Source: Sphingobacterium rhinopitheci (lineage in GTDB: Bacteria > Bacteroidota > Bacteroidia > Sphingobacteriales > Sphingobacteriaceae). From it: 64,000 nt of DNA. Shown here in pieces: positions 18,806 to 28,295 of this stretch (positions are counted from its first letter, which is position 1; every line of letters starts with the position of its first letter). The notes beneath the pieces are model-generated. The model did not search any database and was not told the DNA's origin. It saw only the letters and a program-made list of their open reading frames with translations. The position numbers were made by a program, and so were the translations under genes. The stretch spans positions 62,001 through 126,000 of the forward strand of contig NZ_JADEYQ010000001.1 of NCBI RefSeq assembly GCF_022627575.1, read 5' to 3'.

Positions 18806-20383
18806 TTAGGTTCCCGAGTAACCTGGATTTTGTTGCCCACTTAACGTAGGATCAGCAGTTAAAGTATTCAAATCAATAGGCCATAATATTTTATGATTTT
18901 GTCCTGATACATTTTGCAACACACCTACCAAAGGTAAATCCGTTCTAAAAGCTAATGGCTTACCACTAGCATCTTGCATACGTCTCAGATCATACCATCG
19001 TTTGCCTTCAGCAACAAATTCTTTTGAACGTTCATAAAAAATAGCCAATTCATTCGCTTCAAAAGAACCGTTCACAAATTGAGGAGCAGAACCAGCGTAT
19101 GCTCTATTGCGTACAGTCATAATTTCGGTTGTAGGATCTTCACCGAGTTTATTTTTTATTTCAGCTAAGAGAAGATATGCTTCAGAAAGGCGATAAATGG
19201 GATAATCATCAGTATATACTCTAATATTATTAAGAAAAGTACCTAAGTATTTACGTAAAACAACCGCATGAGTCGTTCCTTTATTAAAATTAAGGAAAGT
19301 AGCATTCGCACGTTGATCTTGGGGATCAAAAAGTTGATATAAACCAAATTTATATTCATAGCGAATAATGGAACCACTAGAAGCAATTTGTAACGGATCA
19401 CCGGCCAAACTATTGCCTAATTCATCTACATAACCTGATATATCATCCGTAGGGGCATAAATAAAGTTGGAGAACAAACCATTTGCCGCTTCCCCAGCAA
19501 GGTACCTTATTGCAAATATGATCTCATTATTACCTAGGTTAGCAGGAACACTAGCCGAGTTAAAAACATTAATAAATGAAGACTGTAGCGAAAATTTAGG
19601 AATAATTGCTTCTACTGCTGCTTTAGCTAATTGCAGATCTTGAGCCGTATTAGTTGGTGCAGCGCCATCAATATCTACTTTTGCAGACCATAAATAAACT
19701 TCCGCTTTTAGCATTTGCGTAGCTGGCAAAGACCATTGTCCCTTTTGTTGCTTGATCGTATAATCCGCTCCAAAGTATTGCGTAGATTTATCAATTTCTG
19801 CTTTAATAAAATCTAAGGTTTCTTTTTCAGTTTCCGTTCTTGGCTTATATGCATCAGCGGCAGAGTTGGGCGTACTAATCGCCACTAAAGGCTCCGTAAC
19901 TATAGGAACACGCCCATAAGTACGATACAAATGGAAGTAATAATATGCCCTAATACCATAAGCTTGTCCGAGATAATAAGCCTTTTGCTCATCTGTCATA
20001 AAGGCTGCTTTATTCACTTGATAAATAAAATTATTTACCTGAAATATTGGCGCGTATAAACCTGCCCAAGAACTAATGCCTGGCGAACTTTCTCGTATAT
20101 CTTGTGTAATAATATTTGCTGAACTAAGAGATGCTGTACCAGTAAAACTTGTCCCATCACGTAAGGATCCACCTCTGATCTCTCCTAAATTCCAAAATGT
20201 ACCTTGAAAATTTCTGAGTTGACTATGCAGCCCTATCATAGCACCATTCACCTGCTCAGGATTTTTCCAAAAGCTTCCACTTGCAAAATAATCTTCAGGC
20301 ACCAAATCTAAGTCCATTTTATTACATGATGTAATACAAGTAGTTGATGCTAAAATAGCGATTGCTAAAAATATTTTTTTCAT
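18806..20383 (-). CDS. nanU: SusD/RagB-family sialic acid-binding lipoprotein (NanU-like)
   Basis: A 525-residue outer-membrane lipoprotein with lipobox ITSC (Cys about 20). It has the SusD-family N-terminal DLVPEDYFASGSFWKN, the TPR-like helical core (AYYYFHLYRTYGRVP) and the C-terminal RSKEFVAEGKRWYDLRRM segment. It caps the SusC pore and captures ligand; the sialic acid specificity comes from the locus. It starts 13 bases after nanO and is part of the same transcript. Its leader has AAATTATGAA around the start, complementary to the first bases of the small RNAs at 30731-31373. Confidence 0.88.
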   Translation of the reverse strand: MKKIFLAIAILASTTCITSCNKMDLDLVPEDYFASGSFWKNPEQVNGAMIGLHSQLRNFQGTFWNLGEIRGGSLRDGTSFTGTASLSSANIITQDIRESSPGISSWAGLYAPIFQVNNFIYQVNKAAFMTDEQKAYYLGQAYGIRAYYYFHLYRTYGRVPIVTEPLVAISTPNSAADAYKPRTETEKETLDFIKAEIDKSTQYFGADYTIKQQKGQWSLPATQMLKAEVYLWSAKVDIDGAAPTNTAQDLQLAKAAVEAIIPKFSLQSSFINVFNSASVPANLGNNEIIFAIRYLAGEAANGLFSNFIYAPTDDISGYVDELGNSLAGDPLQIASSGSIIRYEYKFGLYQLFDPQDQRANATFLNFNKGTTHAVVLRKYLGTFLNNIRVYTDDYPIYRLSEAYLLLAEIKNKLGEDPTTEIMTVRNRAYAGSAPQFVNGSFEANELAIFYERSKEFVAEGKRWYDLRRMQDASGKPLAFRTDLPLVGVLQNVSGQNHKILWPIDLNTLTADPTLSGQQNPGYSGT

Positions 20384-20396
20384 AATTTTTAAGATT

Positions 20397-23300
20397 CTAA
20401 AATGTTAATTGTAAACCAAAAATTATTGTTCTTGGCAATGGGTATCCACCGCCACCTTGCTCAATAGTTCCACTCTCTGGGGAGTATAAAGTACTTTTTG
20501 ACCAATAGTGTAAATTTTGTCCGGTAACAGAAATACTCAAGTCCTCCAACTTAGCCTTTTGAGCGATTAATTTAGGAAGCTTATAGGATAGGGATAATTC
20601 TCTCCAAGCTAAATAATCTCCTTTATTATAAAACATACTACTAGGTCGACTGGTATTGTTTTTAAATAATTGATCTGCCCAATAATATGTTGGATATTTG
20701 GCTTCAGGATTTTCTGTTGTATAAGTATCCTTCACATCAGCAATTGTATTGAAGGTACCCTGCATCATTCCCAAAAACCAAGTTTTTGGACCATCATAAG
20801 CAACAAATCCTAGCGCATAATCAAAACGAGTATATATACTTAAATTTTTCCAAGAAACATTAATTCCATATCCCCCAGTCCAACGTGGTACAGTCCTTCC
20901 TTGGTAAACACGGTCATATGAATTAATAATACCATCTTCATTGACATCTTTCCACATAACATCACCTATTGCGATAGGATAATGAAGTCCTTTGTCAGTG
21001 GCGGACATCGCATTATAGACATCCGGATGAACAAGTGCTCGTGCACCTAATAAATCTTTAAGTTTTAAAGCATAACTATCCAGATCTGCTTGGTTACGAA
21101 TGATACCTTCCGCTTGATACGCATAGGCCACATTTGGGTCTTGACCTTCTTGTGTTCCGCCAACCCAAATTAGCTCTTTCGTATTTGGATCATAAACTTG
21201 AAGGCCTCCTTGACGGTTATTTTGTACACCATTCTCTGGAAGTCGAAGGACTTTGTTTGCATTGTAGGCTGTATTCCACGAGAAATTTACATTCCAATCA
21301 CTATTACGATAAACATTGTAGTTTAAATCTACTTCTACACCTTGATTTCTCATATCACCATTATTGGTAAATATGGGAAAACCACCAGATGTTGCCGGTA
21401 AGATCAATTGCGCAATTTTGTCATAAGTGGTACGGTAATAATACGCTACCGAAAGGTCTATTTTATTTAATAAACGAGCATCTATACCAACCTCCTTGGT
21501 TGTTAAGCTTTCCCATTTCAGATTAAAATTACTTGGATTGTTCATTACAAAGCCGATATTACCGCCATATGACGAACTACCATAAGCACCCTGTAGAAAG
21601 TAATTGCCACGACCATCCTTAGTAATTAAGCCTACATCACCATTCTCCCCATAACTAGCTCTTAATTTTAACGTATTCAACACATGATCTGCACCTACAA
21701 AATTCTTTGCAAAACTTTCATTATGTAAATTCCATCCTACAGAAACTCCAGGGAAAGTTCCCCAGCGATTGTTCAACAAAGTTGAATAACCATCACGTCG
21801 AGCGGTTAATGTCAATAAATAGCGCTGATCATAGTTATAATTGATACGTCCAAAGAAAGAATTAATTCGTTGTCTGGTATGATAAGAATCTATAGTACGC
21901 ATATTAGCATCTTTACTTGTTAAGGCTAAATCCATAAAATCATCTGTAGGTGCCCCAGAACCAGACGCGGATAGCCCTTGATCATAAGAATCGAAAAACT
22001 CCCAACCCAACATGGCATCAAAACTATGCTTGTCAACAAATGTTTGTTGGTAATTTAATACGGAATTATAGGTTTGATTAAGCAACTTTTTATAGCCGGC
22101 ACTTGAATTGCGACTTCGCACCCAATTACCCGGCGAATTCAGATAATCTTTATTAAAGGATTCATTTAATTCTTGATTCAAATACCAGCTTCCACTAGTT
22201 CTCCAACTTAGATTATCTAATAGATTAACCGTAAATGCTTGTGAAAGGGTATATTTTTGATTTTGATTATTACGAATAAACTTGTCAATATTCACGGCAA
22301 CATTACCATCCCAATTGTCTCGTCCCAACAACAAATCTCCATTTTCATTATAACCACGCATAGTCGGTGGTGCACCTAAGGCGCGAGTCATATAATTTGC
22401 CTCTGCATTATCGGCATCTCTCCATTTTGTATTCGAAAAATTTACTCCTGAGCTAGACAATAACCAAGGTTTGATTTTATAATCGGCATTTAAGACAAAA
22501 GTAAGACGATCATAAAAGGTCTTTACGGGCATCCCTTGCTCATTGTATTTACCAATACTTGCATAATATTTGCCTTTATCATTTCCTCCTTGTACACCTA
22601 CATTATAATCTTGGGTTACACTATTTTTGCGAAGAGCATAATCAGAATAGTCAAAGTCTGTATATATTAATTCTTTACCTGTTACAGGATCTATCATCGT
22701 TTTCCATCCTTTGGACAGTAATTCTTTATTTGTATCGTCCAAAAACATCGTACTCCAAACGGCAGTATTTGTAACATTACCGTCAAGAATATTTCCGTTT
22801 TGATCTTTATATTTATTCCCCGTTCCAAAAGGTGAAACCCCTGTCAATTGAGATAATTGACTTGGATTGTACATACCTGAAGTCTCTATAGATTTTCGTG
22901 ACCAATAAATATAATCTTCAGCTCCCAAAAATTCAAAAGGTAAATTTAAGGTATTGATCCCCGTTTTGGAACGTAAAGTAACACTTGAAGCCCCTTCTTT
23001 TCCACGCTTGGTAGTAATCAATACTACACCATTTGAAGCTCTAGCACCATAAATAGCGGTAGCCGAAGCATCCTTTAAAACATCAATAGATGCGATATCA
23101 TCTTGATTAATATCCTGAAAACCAGAACGGACCAACCCGTCAACAATTACTAACGGCTCACCACCACCACTATAAGTAGTACCTCCCCGCAAGACAATAT
23201 TAGGTACAGAACCGGGTCTTCCAGAAGTTTGTTGAACACGTAAACCAGGAATGGTTCCTGCCAAAGCAGAGGCTGGATTGGATCGAACTCCAGTTTCAAG

Positions 23301-23675
23301 CACCCTATTATCCAATCGAGACACAGATCCTGTCAAATTAGACTTTTTAATAGATCCATAACCGACAACTACGACTTCATCCAACTCTTGATCATTGGTC
23401 AATAAAGTAATTTTTATAGGCGTATAATTAAGTACTGAAGTTGATAGGTCTTTATAACCTACAGAACTAAATTTCAATACATCGCCAACATTTGCAGAGA
23501 TAGCGAATTCGCCATTGCCATTTGATTTGGTACTCGCTTTTCGAGACTCATTCACAATACTCACCCCCACTAAGACTGTCCCTTGTTCAGTTTGTACCAA
23601 ACCCTTCAATACTGATTGTGCATAGGATACCAATTGCATACAACACAATGAAAGAAATAATAAAATCTTTCTCAT
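20397..23675 (-). CDS. nanO: SusC/RagA-type TonB-dependent transporter (NanO-like)
   Basis: A 1092-residue outer-membrane protein. A signal peptide precedes a carboxypeptidase-regulatory-like beta-sandwich (about 25-100). The plug follows, containing DEVVVVGYGS (about 100), IDVLKDASATAIYGARASNGV (SusC signature, about 200) and VLITTKRGK. The rest is a 22-strand beta barrel ending in an aromatic residue (LQLTF), as needed for BAM insertion. It imports sialic acid or sialoglycans with NanU. It is the first gene of the nan operon. The 5' leader of about 46 bases carries a region largely complementary to the small RNA family in this window. Confidence 0.9.
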   Translation of the reverse strand: MRKILLFLSLCCMQLVSYAQSVLKGLVQTEQGTVLVGVSIVNESRKASTKSNGNGEFAISANVGDVLKFSSVGYKDLSTSVLNYTPIKITLLTNDQELDEVVVVGYGSIKKSNLTGSVSRLDNRVLETGVRSNPASALAGTIPGLRVQQTSGRPGSVPNIVLRGGTTYSGGGEPLVIVDGLVRSGFQDINQDDIASIDVLKDASATAIYGARASNGVVLITTKRGKEGASSVTLRSKTGINTLNLPFEFLGAEDYIYWSRKSIETSGMYNPSQLSQLTGVSPFGTGNKYKDQNGNILDGNVTNTAVWSTMFLDDTNKELLSKGWKTMIDPVTGKELIYTDFDYSDYALRKNSVTQDYNVGVQGGNDKGKYYASIGKYNEQGMPVKTFYDRLTFVLNADYKIKPWLLSSSGVNFSNTKWRDADNAEANYMTRALGAPPTMRGYNENGDLLLGRDNWDGNVAVNIDKFIRNNQNQKYTLSQAFTVNLLDNLSWRTSGSWYLNQELNESFNKDYLNSPGNWVRSRNSSAGYKKLLNQTYNSVLNYQQTFVDKHSFDAMLGWEFFDSYDQGLSASGSGAPTDDFMDLALTSKDANMRTIDSYHTRQRINSFFGRINYNYDQRYLLTLTARRDGYSTLLNNRWGTFPGVSVGWNLHNESFAKNFVGADHVLNTLKLRASYGENGDVGLITKDGRGNYFLQGAYGSSSYGGNIGFVMNNPSNFNLKWESLTTKEVGIDARLLNKIDLSVAYYYRTTYDKIAQLILPATSGGFPIFTNNGDMRNQGVEVDLNYNVYRNSDWNVNFSWNTAYNANKVLRLPENGVQNNRQGGLQVYDPNTKELIWVGGTQEGQDPNVAYAYQAEGIIRNQADLDSYALKLKDLLGARALVHPDVYNAMSATDKGLHYPIAIGDVMWKDVNEDGIINSYDRVYQGRTVPRWTGGYGINVSWKNLSIYTRFDYALGFVAYDGPKTWFLGMMQGTFNTIADVKDTYTTENPEAKYPTYYWADQLFKNNTSRPSSMFYNKGDYLAWRELSLSYKLPKLIAQKAKLEDLSISVTGQNLHYWSKSTLYSPESGTIEQGGGGYPLPRTIIFGLQLTF

Positions 23676-23707
23676 AAATTAAGGTTTAATAAATTAATTA
23701 GTTTTAT

Positions 23708-23745
23708 ATTATGTTATACATAATAAATCAAATGTATAACATAAT
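23708..23745. promoter_or_regulatory. Paired NanR-type operator between nanO and nanR
   Basis: A perfect inverted repeat with 14-bp arms, ATTATGTTATACAT (23708-23721) and ATGTATAACATAAT (23732-23745), is separated by 10 bases. Each arm also contains an ATGTNNNACAT palindrome; the centres are 21 bases apart, two helical turns. The right arm covers the -7 box of nanO. The location before a divergent GntR-type gene points to autoregulated repression by that protein. Confidence 0.82.
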
Positions 23746-23760
23746 AACCTTTAATGCAAA
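23729..23760 (-). promoter_or_regulatory. Promoter of nanO
   Basis: On the minus strand, TTTG (23757-23760) and TACATTTG (23729-23736) match the Bacteroidetes -33 and -7 elements exactly, with 20 bases between them. The predicted start of transcription near 23722 gives a leader of about 46 bases. Confidence 0.78.
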
Positions 23761-23810
23761 AAAATAATATGTATTTTTTTTGTATTATTGTATATTGATC
23801 TAAAACTAAT

Positions 23811-24521
23811 ATGAGTAATTTGAAACCAGAAGTAATCAAAATCCCTATTATTGATACCTCTAGCTTAGTTGATAAAGCAGAAGAAGCAATAATAAATTAT
23901 ATAAAACTAAATCAACTTACTGTTGGTGATGTATTACCAAAAGAATTGGATTTAGCAGTACAATTAGGTGTTAGTAGGACAGTTATAAGAGAATCTTTAC
24001 TTCGTTTGAAAGCAATAGGACTTATCGAATCCAAAAAACACAAAGGGGCAATTATTACAAATCCCGATGTATTGGGATCTATGAAAAAAATCTTTCACCC
24101 TTCCATATTGGATACAGATACATTAAAAGATCTTTTTGAAATGCGCTTAGCACTTGAAGTAGGTATAGCAGATTTTATAATCAATAAAATTACTGACAAA
24201 GACATTCAAGAGTTAGAACAAATGACAAAATCTATTGTCTCTGGTGATACAGCATTACCATGGAGTATAGAGGATGAGAAAAAATTTCATGGTAAGCTAT
24301 ATGAAATTTCTGGAAATGGTCTATTATTAGAGATTCAGGAAATGCTAATTCCGATTTTTCAATATGTTCATCAGTCAGGAATATTAGAAAAACCTATTAT
24401 AAAAGGGGAATTTATATCACATCACGAATTAGTTGAAGTACTCAAAAAAAGAGATGCTGAAGCTTATCGTAAAGCGATTCGTATCCATCTAAACAATCAC
24501 TTTGAGCGTATTCTTACTTAA
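23811..24521 (+). CDS. nanR: FadR-subfamily GntR transcriptional regulator, probable sialic acid repressor
   Basis: A 236-residue protein. An N-terminal winged helix-turn-helix (about 20-85) contains LTVGDVLPKELDLAVQLGVSRTVIRESLLRLKAIGLIESKKHKG, written here only as an indication of the DVLP and SRTVIRE motifs that define the family. The C-terminal FCD ligand domain has FEMRLALEVG, FHGKLYEISGN and SHHELVEVLKKRDAE, with Asp/His positions that bind a metal in many FCD proteins. It is divergent from nanO with paired operators in the spacer, so it most likely represses the nan operon until a sialic acid-derived effector binds. It is not assumed orthologous to E. coli NanR. Confidence 0.8.
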   Translation: MSNLKPEVIKIPIIDTSSLVDKAEEAIINYIKLNQLTVGDVLPKELDLAVQLGVSRTVIRESLLRLKAIGLIESKKHKGAIITNPDVLGSMKKIFHPSILDTDTLKDLFEMRLALEVGIADFIINKITDKDIQELEQMTKSIVSGDTALPWSIEDEKKFHGKLYEISGNGLLLEIQEMLIPIFQYVHQSGILEKPIIKGEFISHHELVEVLKKRDAEAYRKAIRIHLNNHFERILT

Positions 24522-25620
24522 AATTATTATGCAATAGCAAATAATAATAGGCATTATTAGTATGATGTAGCATGAAATTTTTGGGATTTTCTGCTGCATT
24601 GTACTTCGTATTATACCCTGTATCTGGATATAACAGAATTTGCCTACCTACCCTTACATACTCACTACTAGGTGAAAATGGAGGTAATTGAAAGGATGGA
24701 TAATCCAATTTTATTTTGTTGCCAATATAATCACCCAAAAACTGTTGATACACATCAACAACTTTAAAAGGCGGTTTAATAATTTTGTTATAAATAGATT
24801 TAAAGAAAATCCTTTTGAACAAAGATTGTTTTTTAATTGATTCTTGAATAAAAGAAACAGGATTTACAGTAGGTAAATCATCTACCGTTTGCACAGTAAA
24901 AGGAGTTTGCGGTACCCAGTCTTCCGTATTCACGACATGATAAGACCATCCATCTAAAGCAACACGATCATAATCATAAGCAAAATATAAATTTCCAGGC
25001 TTAGGACTAGCAGTTGTATAAATTTTGAAACGTATATCTTGTGGTAATAGGCCATCCTTTTGTTGCCATAATAAATTAGCGGCTAATATATAAGAAAGTC
25101 CACCGCCTTGACTGTGCCCGGTGACAATTATATCTTTTATACCTATCTTATAAAGAGAATCTATCTTTGGTAATATATCACGCACCAAAAATGCAGTACT
25201 AAATACGTATCCTGCATGAACTGCTGCCTTAGGGCTCTCTGCTAATTTATAATTAAATACAAAATCCTCAGCTATAGTTAGTTGTCCTTTAGCAGGAATC
25301 TGGACCGCAAAAAGATTAGCTAACCAACTATCTGTAGACATTATAGATCCTCTAATACCTATTATAGCAATATGTTGATCTTTAATCCAAAGCTCCCATT
25401 TATTATCGAGCCCTAGCACAGGGCTTTGATATACCAGTTTAGAATATTTTGGTTTCGGCATTAAGTCTTTATTGGCTTTTGATTCAGAATAAGTAGTATT
25501 TATACTGACCAATTCTTCCAATTCTTTCTTATCAAAACCGGCAGATAAATACTGTCCATTAGCTATTACGGTTGTGAAAAAGAAAATAAATAGCACTGTA
25601 AACCTAAAAAAAGACAACAT
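24514..25620 (-). CDS. Secreted class 3 lipase-like alpha/beta hydrolase
   Basis: A 368-residue protein with a signal peptide (about 1-22). The nucleophile elbow GHSQGGGLSYILA (about 160-172) fits lipase class 3, and AAHAGYVFSTAF-like text before it matches the lid/helix region. A later Asp in NTEDWVPQTPF and a C-terminal His (LHHTNNAYYYLL) can complete the triad. The substrate is unknown. Its stop overlaps the end of the nanR-like gene by 8 bases, tail to tail, with no terminator between them. Confidence 0.75.
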   Translation of the reverse strand: MLSFFRFTVLFIFFFTTVIANGQYLSAGFDKKELEELVSINTTYSESKANKDLMPKPKYSKLVYQSPVLGLDNKWELWIKDQHIAIIGIRGSIMSTDSWLANLFAVQIPAKGQLTIAEDFVFNYKLAESPKAAVHAGYVFSTAFLVRDILPKIDSLYKIGIKDIIVTGHSQGGGLSYILAANLLWQQKDGLLPQDIRFKIYTTASPKPGNLYFAYDYDRVALDGWSYHVVNTEDWVPQTPFTVQTVDDLPTVNPVSFIQESIKKQSLFKRIFFKSIYNKIIKPPFKVVDVYQQFLGDYIGNKIKLDYPSFQLPPFSPSSEYVRVGRQILLYPDTGYNTKYNAAENPKNFMLHHTNNAYYYLLLHNNFK

Positions 25621-26015
25621 AAATTAATTGACTACAAAAAATAAATCCTAAAACTAGACCAAGGTAATTTACTAAAATTTAACACGAAAACAAATAAAGA
25701 GACCTTATAACGAATCTATATAGTTATTATACTTAGCTTTTCAAGTTAGACCTTCGAAACTTGTATTCATATATTTCTTTCACTTTGTACATTTATACCA
25801 GCTTTACTTACCATTTAACGATTTGGGCAATCTTTCGAAAACTTTTTATACGCAACTGTACTCTTGACAATAAAATGAATATAATAATAGATTCAATGAA
25901 TAGGAAATAAGCATCATAATTACATAATAAACAGTCTAAAAGGATTCGGAACTAAATAATTATGACGAATTAATATGACTTTAAGATTAGATTTTATCTC
26001 CTAATTTAGGCAATT
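25621..26015. other. Gene-free spacer between lipase and NAPE-PLD-like genes
   Basis: This 395-base divergent spacer is AT-rich. I found no open frame of interest, no tRNA and no strong hairpin. The stretch TAATTTAG about 10 bases before the ATG at 26016 differs from a -7 box by one base and may promote the downstream gene. Confidence 0.4.
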
Positions 26016-27125
26016 ATGAAATTTAAGAAAATGATGTATACGCTATTGATATTGGTGCTGTTAAGCTTAATTGGTGGAATTTTATATATGTATCACCCAA
26101 GGTTTGGTACTGAAGCTACAGGAAAACGATTGGCGAATATGGAAAGTAAGCCAAAATACAAAGATGGTGCCTTTGACAATCTCGAGTACACACCTGCATT
26201 GGCAGAAGGCGTAACCTATACGGACATTTTAAAAAGCTTCTTTTTTGAAAAGAAAATCAGAGTAACCCCGATAGATACTCTTCCTGTAATTAAGTCAGAT
26301 CTACATAATCTTCCAGCAGATAGCAACCTATACGTCTGGTTTGGTCATTCTTCTTATTTATTGCAGTTAGACCATAAAAAGATACTAATAGACCCCGTAT
26401 TTAGCAAATATGCAACACCTGTGCGTGTCAGTGTAAAGGCATTTGATATGTCCTATGAATATACCGCTCAGGATATTCCAGAAATCGATATTATGGTTAT
26501 CACACATGATCATTGGGATCACTTGGATTATAATACATTCCAAGAAATAAAACATAAGGTAAAGCATATCGTAACTGGATTGGGTGTAGGTGCCCATCTA
26601 GAGAAATGGGGATATCCATCTGCTCAGATAACCGAGCTTTATTGGGGTGAATCCGCTAATATAGCAGGCTTTGAATTTACGGCTGCCACAGCAAGACATT
26701 TTGCAGGTAGAACATTCAAACGTAATGTTACCTTATGGTCGTCCTTTATCCTACAGGCTCAAAATCTTAAATTGTTCCTTGGTGGCGATAGTGGCTATGG
26801 CAAACACTTTAAAGAAATAGGCGAAAAATACGGACCTTTTGATTACGCTATATTAGAAAATGGACAATACAATGAGAAATGGATTAATATACATATGCTT
26901 CCAGAAGAAGTCGTTAAAGCAACAAAAGAATTAAATTCGAAACATCTAATTCCGGTTCACTCCTCGAAATTTCCACTGGCAGTTCATCCTTGGGATGAAC
27001 CATTGATACGAGTTACCAAAGAAGCGGAAAAAGAAAATATAGCCATAGTAACACCCCAAATGGGTGAAATAGTATCTTTAGATACCTACCAAAAATATCC
27101 CCACTGGTGGATTGGTCTAAATTAA
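26016..27125 (+). CDS. Metallo-beta-lactamase-fold hydrolase, NAPE-PLD/UlaG-like
   Basis: A 369-residue protein with an N-terminal membrane anchor or uncleaved signal (about 6-26). The hydrolase domain has VWFGHSSYLLQLDHKKILIDP (about 108-128), the metal motif THDHWDHLDY (about 167-176), GGDSGYGKHF (about 252) and a C-terminal HSSKF. Proteins of this layout are annotated as N-acyl-phosphatidylethanolamine phospholipase D-like, but the bacterial substrates are mostly unproven. It is monocistronic with a strong terminator downstream. Confidence 0.75.
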   Translation: MKFKKMMYTLLILVLLSLIGGILYMYHPRFGTEATGKRLANMESKPKYKDGAFDNLEYTPALAEGVTYTDILKSFFFEKKIRVTPIDTLPVIKSDLHNLPADSNLYVWFGHSSYLLQLDHKKILIDPVFSKYATPVRVSVKAFDMSYEYTAQDIPEIDIMVITHDHWDHLDYNTFQEIKHKVKHIVTGLGVGAHLEKWGYPSAQITELYWGESANIAGFEFTAATARHFAGRTFKRNVTLWSSFILQAQNLKLFLGGDSGYGKHFKEIGEKYGPFDYAILENGQYNEKWINIHMLPEEVVKATKELNSKHLIPVHSSKFPLAVHPWDEPLIRVTKEAEKENIAIVTPQMGEIVSLDTYQKYPHWWIGLN

Positions 27126-27204
27126 AGTTAAGTTAAATTTATCTCCTTTATTACATAAGTTATGCTTAATTGAAACAAAAAAAGATAAAATATCAGCAAA
27201 ACAC

Positions 27205-27240
27205 AAAAGAGGCTACTAAATATTTTTAGTAGCCTCTTTT
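27205..27240. terminator. Bidirectional terminator between the metallo-hydrolase gene and obg
   Basis: AAAAGAGGCTACTAAA and TTTAGTAGCCTCTTTT form a perfect 16-bp stem with a 4-base loop. A and T runs flank both sides, serving two converging genes. Confidence 0.9.
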
Positions 27241-27259
27241 ATTATTTTTATCCTAAATG

Positions 27260-28261
27260 TTAATCTTCATTAATGGCTTTCCACAGCATATCTTTCAATT
27301 GAAGAATATTCTTTCCTGCTACAGAAGATATGAAGATGGAAGGGATACCTTGAGGCAACTGAGCCTTCATTTCATCTTCCAATTCTTGATCCAACATATC
27401 CGATTTCGAAACCGCTAATAAACGAGGTTTTGTCAACAACTCTTTATTATACAATGTCAATTCATTCAACAATATATTATATTCTTCTTCGATAGTACGG
27501 TCCGTATCTGCAGGCACTAAAAATAACAACACAGAGTTGCGTTCTATATGACGAAGAAAACGAATCCCTAAACCTTTACCTTTAGACGCTCCTTCGATAA
27601 TACCCGGAATATCTGCCATCACGAAAGATTTGCTATCACGATAGCTTACGATACCCAAATTAGGAACCAAGGTCGTAAACGGATAATTAGCAATCTCTGG
27701 TTTTGCTGCTGATACAACAGATAGTAAAGTTGATTTACCTGCATTAGGGAAACCTACCAAACCAACATCTGCCAATACCTTTAGCTCAAGAATAACCCAT
27801 TGCTCAATACCAGGCATACCTGGTTGTGCAAAACGAGGTGTTTGTTGTGTTGGTGATTTGAAGTTATTATTACCCAAACCGCCTTTACCACCAGGGGTTA
27901 AGATTACAGTTTGACCATCTTCCGTTATCTCACATAAGATCTCACCTGTTTCAGCATCTTTGGCTACAGTACCTAAGGGTACTTCAAGAATCTCATCTTT
28001 ACCTGTAGCACCAGTACAAAGCGCCGAACTTCCACATCCACCTGGAGCCGCGATAATATGCTTTCTATATTTGAGATGTAATAGTGTCCAATGTTGAGAA
28101 GAACCTTTTAAGATAATATGCCCACCACGACCACCATCACCTCCATCAGGTCCACCTTTCATGGTTGTCTTATCACGATGCAAATGTGCAGAACCTGCCC
28201 CACCATGCCCCGAACGACAACACACTTTCACATAATCAACAAAATTTGAACCTTGAGCCAT
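27260..28261 (-). CDS. obgE: GTPase Obg (ribosome assembly)
   Basis: A 333-residue protein with the glycine-rich Obg domain (about 1-158, including [13 protein letters not shown] and [10 protein letters not shown]). A GTPase domain follows, with G1 GFPNAGKST, switch region TTLVPNLG, G3 DIPGIIEGA and G4 SKSD. The C-terminal OCT domain found in some Obg proteins is absent. It works in late 50S subunit maturation. It is 34 bases downstream of adk and probably cotranscribed with it. Confidence 0.95.
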   Translation of the reverse strand: MAQGSNFVDYVKVCCRSGHGGAGSAHLHRDKTTMKGGPDGGDGGRGGHIILKGSSQHWTLLHLKYRKHIIAAPGGCGSSALCTGATGKDEILEVPLGTVAKDAETGEILCEITEDGQTVILTPGGKGGLGNNNFKSPTQQTPRFAQPGMPGIEQWVILELKVLADVGLVGFPNAGKSTLLSVVSAAKPEIANYPFTTLVPNLGIVSYRDSKSFVMADIPGIIEGASKGKGLGIRFLRHIERNSVLLFLVPADTDRTIEEEYNILLNELTLYNKELLTKPRLLAVSKSDMLDQELEDEMKAQLPQGIPSIFISSVAGKNILQLKDMLWKAINED

Positions 28262-28295
28262 ATATACCTTTATAATTATTAAATATTAAAATTGA

